This document shows positions 58,777 through 64,000 of a stretch of 64,000 nucleotides of DNA, in pieces; the first letter of the stretch is position 1; every line of letters begins with the position of its first letter. Under the pieces are notes generated by a model. It did not search any database. It saw nothing but the letters and a program-made list of their open reading frames with translations, and was not told the origin of the DNA. Position numbers and translations under genes: made by a program. The DNA comes from PHAA01 sp963665865 (lineage in GTDB: Bacteria > Bacillota > Syntrophomonadia > Syntrophomonadales > Syntrophomonadaceae): positions 3,348,001 through 3,412,000 of the forward strand of contig CAXXWF010000001.1 of the NCBI GenBank assembly GCA_963665865.2, in the 5' to 3' direction.

Positions 58777-59657
58777 TCCCGAATCTGTCCTTCTATCATC
58801 GACCAGATGATACCTTCCAGGATATCAGTTTCGCTGACTATTATTTCTTTGTGATCCAGAACTTCCATAATTATCAGCGTTATAAGTGCTCCTTTATGAA
58901 TAATGTCGGCGCGTTCGGGCTGGAGCCCGGGCAAACGGCGGCGCAGGGCCAGGGGCATTCTTTCCAGCAAGTTGTATAGATCCCCAATTTCTGCACGGCT
59001 TAGTACCTCACCGTGGACGCTCTCTGCGTTATATTGTCCCATGCCTTTTTTGATGGACACCAAGGATGTGACGGTACCACCGACCATAACCAAGGGCTTG
59101 TTTTCTAGCTGCTGCTTAAATTGCGTTAGCGGGCTCAGCCGTTCAATTATCTGGGATGCGCTCATATCAGCCTCAGTTGCTCGTACTGCACCTATCGGTA
59201 GGGATAACAACAGGTCCTGGTCCGGGCAGATAAATTCGGTACTGCCGCCACCCAGATCGACTACCAAAGGAGGCCCAGATGTTTCCAAGCCTTTAACTAC
59301 CCCGTCATAACTCAGACGGGCTTCCTCGGTACCTTCCACGATATCGACTTCCATACTGCTCTGCAACCGGACTCGGTTAATGAAGTCATTTCGATTGCTT
59401 GCTTCTCTTACCGCACTGGTAGCCACAGTTCTATAGGTGTCTACTCCATATTCCTGCATTATTTTTCGAAAACGGCTCAAACATAGGAGAGTTCTGGTTA
59501 TGGCTCCCTCATTCAGTAAACGCGACTGGCCCATCCCTTCCCCTATCCGAGTCGTTTCCAATTCCTTGCCTAATGTGACTAATTTACCTTGGGCATTTAG
59601 CTGAGCTATTAACAAACGACATGAGTTAGTTCCGATATCCACAGCCCCATAGCGCAT
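58767..59657 (-). CDS. Exopolyphosphatase/pppGpp phosphohydrolase family (Ppx/GppA)
   Basis: A 296-residue ASKHA phosphatase. The phosphate-1 loop AVDIGTNSCRLLIAQL lies at residues 5-20, the phosphate-2 motif is PLVVDLGGGSTEFICP and the adenosine-type motif is LVMVGGTVTSLVSI. It also contains TSAVREASNRNDFI. It removes phosphate from polyphosphate or pppGpp; which one is not decided by sequence. The short form lacks the HD-like C-terminal domain. ATG at 59657 is 10 bases after AGGAGGGCG. It follows the yabR terminator. Confidence 0.9.
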   Translation of the reverse strand: MRYGAVDIGTNSCRLLIAQLNAQGKLVTLGKELETTRIGEGMGQSRLLNEGAITRTLLCLSRFRKIMQEYGVDTYRTVATSAVREASNRNDFINRVRLQSSMEVDIVEGTEEARLSYDGVVKGLETSGPPLVVDLGGGSTEFICPDQDLLLSLPIGAVRATEADMSASQIIERLSPLTQFKQQLENKPLVMVGGTVTSLVSIKKGMGQYNAESVHGEVLSRAEIGDLYNLLERMPLALRRRLPGLQPERADIIHKGALITLIIMEVLDHKEIIVSETDILEGIIWSMIEGQIREGR

Positions 59658-59679
59658 AATTTTCGCCCTCCTATAATAA

Positions 59680-59705
59680 ATAAAAAGCACTTCCATGGAA
59701 GTGCT
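59680..59705 (-). terminator. Terminator after yabR
   Basis: A perfect palindrome agcacttccatggaagtgct (59686-59705). On the minus strand it is followed by TTTTTATTTATT. It separates yabR from the Ppx/GppA gene. Confidence 0.87.
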
Positions 59706-59712
59706 CTGAGAA

Positions 59713-60165
59713 TCATTGATTATTTTTCGAACGTTTCCTGGTCTCAACCTTATTCTTGAGAGGCTGCATCCGTTCGTCACTCTCTTTAAGGAAACGGGCA
59801 ATTTTATCATCCAAACTTACCGGCGTTTCGTTACGCTTGGGGCTGAAGTTCCTGGTATCCCGCCGACTGGTATCTGTCCTCATTTCAGGTCGGTTGACCC
59901 TTGGGGGAGCAACTTTGGGCGGGAGGGTCTGCTTTATGGACAAACCAATTTTCTTCCCGGCAATGTTAAGAACTTTAACTTTTACGCTGTCTCCCTCTTT
60001 AACAAAATCTTTTACATCCTTAACATAAGTGTCGGCTATTTCCGAAATGTGTACCAGTCCTACCAATCCTCCCGGTAGTTCAATAAAGGCTCCAAAACTG
60101 GTAATTCCCTGAACTTTACCATCAATAATCTCACCGGGTTCAATATTAGTTTGTTCAGTTGGCAT
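59713..60165 (-). CDS. yabR: S1-domain RNA-binding protein (YabR-like)
   Basis: A protein of about 150 residues. Residues 9-75 form one S1/OB domain (GEIIDGKVQGITSFGAFIEL, LVGLVHISEIADTYVKD, VKVKVLNIAGKKIGLSIKQ). A basic, arginine-rich tail follows (RRDTRNFSPKRN) for RNA contact. YabR-type proteins sit between divIC and spoIIE in Bacillus, as here. ATG at 60165 is chosen over TTG 21 bases upstream, which would overlap the GAGGGGG ribosome site. The spacing to that site is long (about 12 bases), so the start is moderately sure. Confidence 0.9.
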   Translation of the reverse strand: MPTEQTNIEPGEIIDGKVQGITSFGAFIELPGGLVGLVHISEIADTYVKDVKDFVKEGDSVKVKVLNIAGKKIGLSIKQTLPPKVAPPRVNRPEMRTDTSRRDTRNFSPKRNETPVSLDDKIARFLKESDERMQPLKNKVETRKRSKNNQ

Positions 60166-60249
60166 AGATGTTAAGATCCCCCTCAAATCGTGCTAGTTCT
60201 ATTTTATGTGATGCACAGACGGGAGTCAACCTGCAAATGCAAATTACTC

Positions 60250-60531
60250 TTAGGGGATTACCCTTATTATCGTCCTCTCTCCTTTTTTCACCATGCCCAG
60301 CTGTTCCCTGGCTATACGCTCAATACCCTGTGGGCTCTCAATCTCCGCCAACGTCTGGCTGCGTTCTAAATTGACCTGCGTGAGTCGTTCTTTTTCTTGC
60401 AAAAGGGATTGTTTACGGGCAGACAGCTCATATATAGTCTTGGCTCTGGGAACAATAGCGATCAATAGCAGAACACACACACAAGCGGTTATCACTAATT
60501 TCAGCCTTTTACTCGGCATCATCTTTATCAT
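60250..60531 (-). CDS. divIC: Septum formation initiator family protein (DivIC/FtsB-like)
   Basis: A single-pass divisome protein of about 93 residues. A short basic start (KMMPSKRLK) is followed by the membrane helix LVITACVCVLLLIAIVP, then the coiled coil IYELSARKQSLLQEKERLTQVNLE and ERIAREQLGMVKKGE, the conserved FtsB/DivIC end. It works with DivIB and FtsL in septal wall synthesis. The assigned ATG 60531 follows GGAGGACGAGG. Start and ribosome site lie inside the last codons of the upstream HTH gene (overlap about 23 bases), so the two are coupled. Confidence 0.88.
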   Translation of the reverse strand: MIKMMPSKRLKLVITACVCVLLLIAIVPRAKTIYELSARKQSLLQEKERLTQVNLERSQTLAEIESPQGIERIAREQLGMVKKGERTIIRVIP

Positions 60532-60751
60532 CCTCGTCCTCCCCGTCATATATACCCAAGGTATCTCCGGGAAGCACGATTACCAGTTCGTAGCCCTTAT
60601 TGCGGGCACGATTATACAGGGTGGCGACGGTACTGGCAGTAATTTTTAGGGTACGGCAGATCTCTGCACTGCTTTTACCCATTTCCTTAAGTACTACCAC
60701 TTGTCTCTCCCTGAAACTTAGCTTTTCTGCTCCCCTTATTTCAATCTGCAT
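60509..60751 (-). CDS. Small sigma-70 region 4/LuxR-like HTH protein with acidic tail
   Basis: An 80-residue protein. Residues 9-55 read as a sigma-region-4 type HTH: LSFRERQVVVLKEMGKSSAE then ICRTLKITASTVATLYNRAR. The last 12 residues are acidic (DGEDEDDKDDAE). The purine-rich codons for this tail double as the ribosome site and start of divIC. I do not recognise a named family. It sits between yabQ and divIC, a place without a counterpart in Bacillus. The ribosome binding site is weak. It may be a regulator of the sporulation or division genes around it. Confidence 0.7.
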   Translation of the reverse strand: MQIEIRGAEKLSFRERQVVVLKEMGKSSAEICRTLKITASTVATLYNRARNKGYELVIVLPGDTLGIYDGEDEDDKDDAE

Positions 60752-60870
60752 ATTTGCTGCACACTATCCACAGATTTTCCACATTCTGTTGACAATTTTA
60801 CTACAATTACTTCGGGGAGTGTAATTAAAATTCCTGCTAAATAAAAAAACTTTTTTCGGCTGCCTATGAC

Positions 60871-61296
60871 TTACTCACTCAAATCATCAGGGGGAGTAGC
60901 CTGACGGCGAAGTTTTCTGGTTCGCAGCCAGGTTATCGCCCCAATCACCGGCCTGGTCAGATTGGAATATACCGCTTTTAACATAAATGCTGTAGCCCTG
61001 CCCAGAATATTTAATGGCTGCTGTACGTGTGGGGACAGCCATTTGTAGTAGACCAGTCCACCAGCCACCAGAGCGATAAAAACATATACCCTCATTTCAC
61101 CCTGATTGATTATTAACAAAGCGGCAGCAATGATAATCATCATTATTATCCACAGGATGACATCCATTGCGTATAAGGGATATCGCCCCACCCGCAAGCT
61201 TCTAATCGTTAATTGATAATAATGAAATATCAGGCCGGCCATCATTCCCAGTACTGAGGTGAGCAAGAATGCTTGTATCTGGGCAATTAGCCCCAC
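60871..61296 (-). CDS. yabQ: Spore cortex biosynthesis protein YabQ
   Basis: A membrane protein of about 141 residues with four hydrophobic segments: QAFLLTSVLGMMAGLIFHYY, YAMDVILWIIMMIIIAAALLII, RVYVFIALVAGGLVYY and a less hydrophobic final stretch. YabQ is a sigma-E-dependent outer forespore membrane protein needed for the cortex in Bacillus. A GTG start follows AAGGAGG. It is 13 bases after yabP. Homology is at the level of position, length and topology; the sequence itself is divergent in this family. Confidence 0.85.
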   Translation of the reverse strand: MGLIAQIQAFLLTSVLGMMAGLIFHYYQLTIRSLRVGRYPLYAMDVILWIIMMIIIAAALLIINQGEMRVYVFIALVAGGLVYYKWLSPHVQQPLNILGRATAFMLKAVYSNLTRPVIGAITWLRTRKLRRQATPPDDLSE

Positions 61297-61309
61297 TCGC
61301 TACGCCTCC

Positions 61310-61579
61310 TTATTTCAGTAGACGGTTAAACATGCTTTTGCCTTTGGCTTTAAAATCTGTACCCTGAGCTTTATAAGCTATATTGTCTACCGTGCCCTGA
61401 ATGGCTACCTGCCCTTCATCCAGGTTCAGCATATTGATATGCAGTTCTTCCCCGTTAACAGTAAGAAACCCCATGTTAGTCGCCAGCACTATTTCCTCTT
61501 CGTCAAAGGTAATAACATTGGTTACTCCGCTTAGTTCCAGGCGCTGACGGTTGGCCAGGTTCAAAGAATGCTCGGCCAT
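61310..61579 (-). CDS. yabP: Sporulation protein YabP
   Basis: An 89-residue protein of the YabP/YqfC family. RQRLELSGVTNVITFDEEEIVLATNMGFLTV (in parts) gives the beta-rich small domain, and it ends MFNRLLK. In Bacillus yabP is co-transcribed with yabQ under sigma E and affects spore wall formation. ATG follows AAAGGAGGGG. A sigma-E-like promoter is placed 40-70 bases upstream. Confidence 0.9.
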   Translation of the reverse strand: MAEHSLNLANRQRLELSGVTNVITFDEEEIVLATNMGFLTVNGEELHINMLNLDEGQVAIQGTVDNIAYKAQGTDFKAKGKSMFNRLLK

Positions 61580-61617
61580 AAATTCCCCTCCTTTACAGGC
61601 TATAATTTTATCTCTAT

Positions 61618-61647
61618 AGCTTATGCGAGGTGCAAGTATATTTATGA
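61618..61647 (-). promoter_or_regulatory. Sigma-E-like promoter of yabPQ
   Basis: Minus strand: TCATAAA (61641-61647) and CATAAGCT (61618-61625) with a 15-base spacer, against the Bacillus sigma-E consensus kmATAtt / CATACAmT. The -35 matches kmATA and the -10 matches 6 of 8. It lies about 40 bases before the yabP start, where a sigma-E promoter is expected. Confidence 0.45.
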
Positions 61648-61684
61648 CTTTGTTTTATTAACTTAACAAATGTCCCAGAAACCA

Positions 61685-61719
61685 TAAAAAAACCGCCCTG
61701 CGTTATTTACAAGACGGTT
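61685..61719 (-). terminator. Terminator after rqcP/yabO
   Basis: On the minus strand AACCGTC pairs with GGCGGTT (one G-U) across 15 bases and is followed by seven T. It ends the hup–rqcP transcript ahead of the yabP promoter. Confidence 0.75.
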
Positions 61720-61720
61720 G

Positions 61721-61963
61721 TTATTCAATAACTCGATATAATTCTTTGGCTTCAGTTGCTTTGACATTGTCCATAACATTAAGTATCTGATAAGATGTCT
61801 CTTTGGATCCAATCCGCAGGGTTATTGTATCCCCCGCTTTCACATCAGTTGACGGCTTGGCTACTCGGCCATTTACCATGACTCTATCGCTCTCCGCAAA
61901 GTCTTTGGCAACGGTTCGCCTCTTTATTATCCTGCTTACTTTCAGGTACTTGTCCAACCGCAT
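61721..61963 (-). CDS. rqcP: S4-domain RNA-binding protein RqcP/YabO (Hsp15-like)
   Basis: An 80-residue S4 domain protein: MRLDKYLKVSRIIKRRTVAK, FAESDRVMVNGRVAKPSTDVK and VKAGDTITLRIG. It contacts 23S rRNA/tRNA on obstructed 50S subunits and works with RqcH in alanine tailing of stalled chains in Firmicutes. It starts with ATG 2 bases after the hup stop, with no independent ribosome site visible, so it is translated by coupling. It is followed by a terminator. Confidence 0.92.
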   Translation of the reverse strand: MRLDKYLKVSRIIKRRTVAKDFAESDRVMVNGRVAKPSTDVKAGDTITLRIGSKETSYQILNVMDNVKATEAKELYRVIE

Positions 61964-61964
61964 T

Positions 61965-62237
61965 TTAGTCTAATGCATCTTTTAAAGCTTTGCCAGGTTT
62001 AAAGGCCGGTACCCTTGCGGCAGGAATGTCAATTTCCGCTCCGGTTTGGGGATTTCTCCCTTTACGAGCCTGACGGTCTCTGACTTCAAAGGTGCCAAAG
62101 CCAATTAACTGTATTTTGCCACCAGTTTTTAACCCTTCTTCTACTGTAGCTATAAACGCATTGATAACCTTCTCTGCATCCTTCTTGGTAATTCCGGCTT
62201 TCCCCGCCACTTCGCCTATTAATTCGGTCTTATTCAA
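61965..62237 (-). CDS. hup: DNA-binding protein HU
   Basis: A 90-residue histone-like protein. LNKTELIGEVAGKAGITKKD is the N-terminal dimer helix, FGTFEVRDRQARKGRNPQTG the beta arm entry and IPAARVPAFKPGKALKDAL the C-terminal block. TTG at 62237 sits 6 bases after AAGGAGG and gives the canonical length; the longer frame from 62261 would include the ribosome site. It bends and compacts DNA. It is located between mazG and rqcP, as in many clostridia. Confidence 0.95.
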   Translation of the reverse strand: MNKTELIGEVAGKAGITKKDAEKVINAFIATVEEGLKTGGKIQLIGFGTFEVRDRQARKGRNPQTGAEIDIPAARVPAFKPGKALKDALD

Positions 62238-62339
62238 GATATCCCTCCTTCTTGTGATCATAGTATATTATGCTATTCGCCCTCTTAGCCATTTATCCTC
62301 TATTATGGGAAAATTTTTTTAGGTCTCGTCAGTTAAAAA

Positions 62340-63107
62340 CTATAGTCCCCTCGCCTTGGCTTCATCCCAGATTGCATCCAGCTCTTCCAGATTGTGTTCA
62401 GAAAAACTCCGACCTGATTCTTTAACACGCTGTTCTATATAGTTAAAACGCTCTGTAACTTTGTCATTGGCCTGCTGCAACGCCTGCTCAGGTTCAATCT
62501 GTTTAAACCGGGCTACGTTTACCATCGCAAAAAGAACGTCTCCCATCTCTTCAATAATATCTGCGTTGGTTTGAGCCTGTGCGAGTTCTTCCACCTCCTC
62601 TTTGAACTTGTCCAATGCTCCCTCGACACTCGGCCAATCGAATCCTACCCGACTAAGTTTCTCCTGGATTTTCTCCGCTCGTAACAAGGCCGGCAACCCC
62701 TTGGGTATACCCTCGAGCAGGTATTTCTTGCCTTCCTTTTGCTTAAAGCCTTCCCAGTTATCCAGCACATCTTCGCTAGTCTGCAGATGCATGGAGCCAA
62801 ATACATGGGGGTGCCTATCCACCATTTTCTTGCTGACTGAACTAGTGAGATCGGCAAAGTCAAACTGCCCCGCTTCTTCAGCCAGTGCGGCATGAAATAC
62901 TATCTGTAGTAGTAAGTCTCCCAACTCTTCCTGCAGTTTATACATATCTCCTTCGTTTATGGCTTCGATTACCTCATAGGTCTCTTCAATAAGGAAGCGG
63001 ACCAGTGAGGCATGGGTCTGTTCACGATCCCACGGACATCCTCCTGGTGCCAGCAGCCGTTTCTGGATGGCCAATAATCCATCGAGTGCTTCCGCGCTTT
63101 TGCTCAT
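62340..63107 (-). CDS. mazG: Nucleoside triphosphate pyrophosphohydrolase MazG
   Basis: A 255-residue protein with tandem MazG folds. The first holds GGCPWDREQTHASL, EETYEVIEAINEGD and EELGDLLLQIVFHA (the ExxE...ExxD metal site); the second is near the C-terminus with EEVEELAQAQTN and EEMGDVLFAMVNVAR. It hydrolyses NTPs, including aberrant ones. Bacillus YabN has an additional N-terminal methyltransferase domain that this protein lacks. ATG follows AAGGAGAAAAC. It lies between the SpoVB-like gene and hup. Confidence 0.94.
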   Translation of the reverse strand: MSKSAEALDGLLAIQKRLLAPGGCPWDREQTHASLVRFLIEETYEVIEAINEGDMYKLQEELGDLLLQIVFHAALAEEAGQFDFADLTSSVSKKMVDRHPHVFGSMHLQTSEDVLDNWEGFKQKEGKKYLLEGIPKGLPALLRAEKIQEKLSRVGFDWPSVEGALDKFKEEVEELAQAQTNADIIEEMGDVLFAMVNVARFKQIEPEQALQQANDKVTERFNYIEQRVKESGRSFSEHNLEELDAIWDEAKARGL

Positions 63108-63138
63108 ATGTTTTCTCCTTCCTAAAGCAGGGGGACGG

Positions 63139-63222
63139 GGGGAAACGAGGGGACGGTTCTCTCGTTTCCTCATTGCCGATTATTGGGGGAGGAAACGGTG
63201 AGAACCGTCCCCTCGTTTCCCC
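63139..63222. repeat. Double GGGGAC cassette with 'gaaacga' word
   Basis: ggggaaacgaggggacggtt...ctcgtttcct (63139-63170) is inverted at 63190-63222 (aggaaacggtgagaaccgtc...gtttcccc) with one extra base. Each half is bracketed by ggaaacga/tcgtttcc. It lies between mazG and the SpoVB-like gene. Confidence 0.8.
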
Positions 63223-63244
63223 TGTTGTCCTCCTAGATTTATTC

Positions 63245-64000
63245 CTATTTGGCTATTTTCCTTATCATATCTAAATCAAATTCTTTTAATAGTAATAGCA
63301 GTATACCGTAAATAAGCACCCCGATGCTAATTGCCCCCACTGTTGACCACTTCGAAACTAGCCCATATGCCACCATAAAGCTGTAGGATAGCTTGACACT
63401 TATCCCCATGATAATGGTTATTATAAGGAGTTTAAGGAACCGATCTGTTTCGTAGTGAACCCCAGTTATACTTTTCAAGGAATAAATATTCAAAATGGAG
63501 CCAATCGTAAAGGCCATCAGGGTGCCTAAGGCAGCTCCCTTTATATTTAACATGGGTATGCTAGTGAGAGTGTAATTAAAGATGGTCTTACATATACCGG
63601 TTACTACCAGGCTGCGCATGGCGATTTCCGGCCGGCCAATACCCTGGAGCCCAGCGCTGCTCAGTTGAAATGCTGCCAGGGCAACCGTGGAAAAAGCCAG
63701 TGCTTCCAAGGGGAAGCCGGCTTCAGGAGTGGCATAAAGCAGATCACATATTTGAAATGCCAGTACATACAGGCCGGCTGCGCAGGGTAAGGATATTATC
63801 ATACCTGCTCTCAGCCCATAGTTCAAACGATTGTTGAGCAGTCCTTTATCATTTTTGGCCAAGGCCTCACTTATCGCTGGTACCAGGCTGGTAGCAATGC
63901 TGATTGTAAATATGGTGGGCAGGCTAATCAATATGGCGGCCATACCAGCTAACTGTCCATATAAAGCTGTGGCCTGGGAAGTTGTATATTGCAGTGCCAT
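63245..64000 (-). CDS. SpoVB/YabM-like MOP flippase (C-terminal part, cut by window end)
   Basis: 251 residues to the window edge; the Met at position 64000 is probably internal. Six or seven membrane helices are visible, with SLVPAISEALAKNDKGLLNNRLNYGLRAG, a typical cytoplasmic loop of the SpoVB/RfbX group, and GIGRPEIAMRSLVVTGICK. The full protein should be about 500-530 residues. In Bacillus the gene before yabN is yabM, a SpoVB relative in peptidoglycan or polysaccharide export, matching this position. The missing N-terminal half lies outside the window. Confidence 0.85.
   Translation of the reverse strand: MALQYTTSQATALYGQLAGMAAILISLPTIFTISIATSLVPAISEALAKNDKGLLNNRLNYGLRAGMIISLPCAAGLYVLAFQICDLLYATPEAGFPLEALAFSTVALAAFQLSSAGLQGIGRPEIAMRSLVVTGICKTIFNYTLTSIPMLNIKGAALGTLMAFTIGSILNIYSLKSITGVHYETDRFLKLLIITIIMGISVKLSYSFMVAYGLVSKWSTVGAISIGVLIYGILLLLLKEFDLDMIRKIAK

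Overview
This 64 kb window reads as chromosome from an endospore-forming, clostridium-type Firmicute. The evidence is the sporulation-associated gene order spoVB/yabM – mazG – hup – yabO(rqcP) – yabP – yabQ – (small HTH) – divIC – yabR ... spoIIE – tilS – ftsH, frequent TTG starts behind strong AGGAGG ribosome binding sites, and a Gram-positive surface-polymer apparatus (LCP, TagO/WecA-like, CsaB, BY-kinase with PHP phosphatase). A formate/nitrite-type channel divergent from a beta-carbonic anhydrase, and abundant GGGGAC-type intergenic repeats, would fit an anaerobic syntroph such as a member of the Syntrophomonadaceae, but that placement is inference.

Region 1 (1–19.4 kb, almost all minus strand, AT-rich by eye) is an accessory glycan island. 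From about 9.5 kb down to 0.4 kb it holds what looks like a complete GDP-sugar route to CMP-legionaminic acid: PtmE, LegB, LegC, a LegH-like acetyltransferase, LegI, LegG and LegF, plus two tandem Gfo/Idh/MocA oxidoreductases. Upstream in the same transcription direction (9.8–19.4 kb) are glycosyltransferase-like proteins, LicD with a TagD-like cytidylyltransferase, a polysaccharide-deacetylase-like protein, an LpxD-like acyltransferase, a PIG-L deacetylase, a PglC/WcaJ-like phosphoglycosyl transferase, a membrane acyltransferase and a PglE-like aminotransferase.

Region 2 (19.5–33.3 kb, more balanced composition) is the cell-envelope core: BY-kinase, Wzz-like co-polymerase, PHP-type phosphatase, a PglF/CapD-like 4,6-dehydratase, an LCP transferase and a TagO/WecA-like initiator on the minus strand. 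Divergently on the plus strand lie csaB (pyruvyl transferase), murJ and a large DUF5693 membrane protein.

Region 3 (33.3–53.6 kb, minus strand) is housekeeping: lysS, greA, a three-gene cluster of poorly characterised proteins (XRE-type regulator, 'quinate dehydrogenase-like' protein, hypothetical), dusB, coaX, a P1/S58 peptidase, nadC, nadB, panD-panC-panB, a DUF2520 oxidoreductase, folK-folB-folP, an HD protein, ftsH and tilS.

Region 4 (53.8–64 kb) holds spoIIE with a recognisable Spo0A-type long-spacer promoter, focA/carbonic anhydrase, a Ppx/GppA phosphatase, and the yabR–divIC–yabQ–yabP–rqcP–hup–mazG–spoVB block, cut by the window end.

From about 19.5 kb on, intergenic spaces carry three dispersed repeat families. 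The first is a nested inverted-repeat cassette in which a constant GGGGAC(A/G)GGT(T/C)C-like core is flanked by copy-specific inverted words. The second is a TGTCATCCTGAG... palindromic element. The third is a 'GATAGACGCGGAC' element. The word-swapping cassette and the 35.6–38.1 kb gene trio are the most promising candidates for something not yet described.
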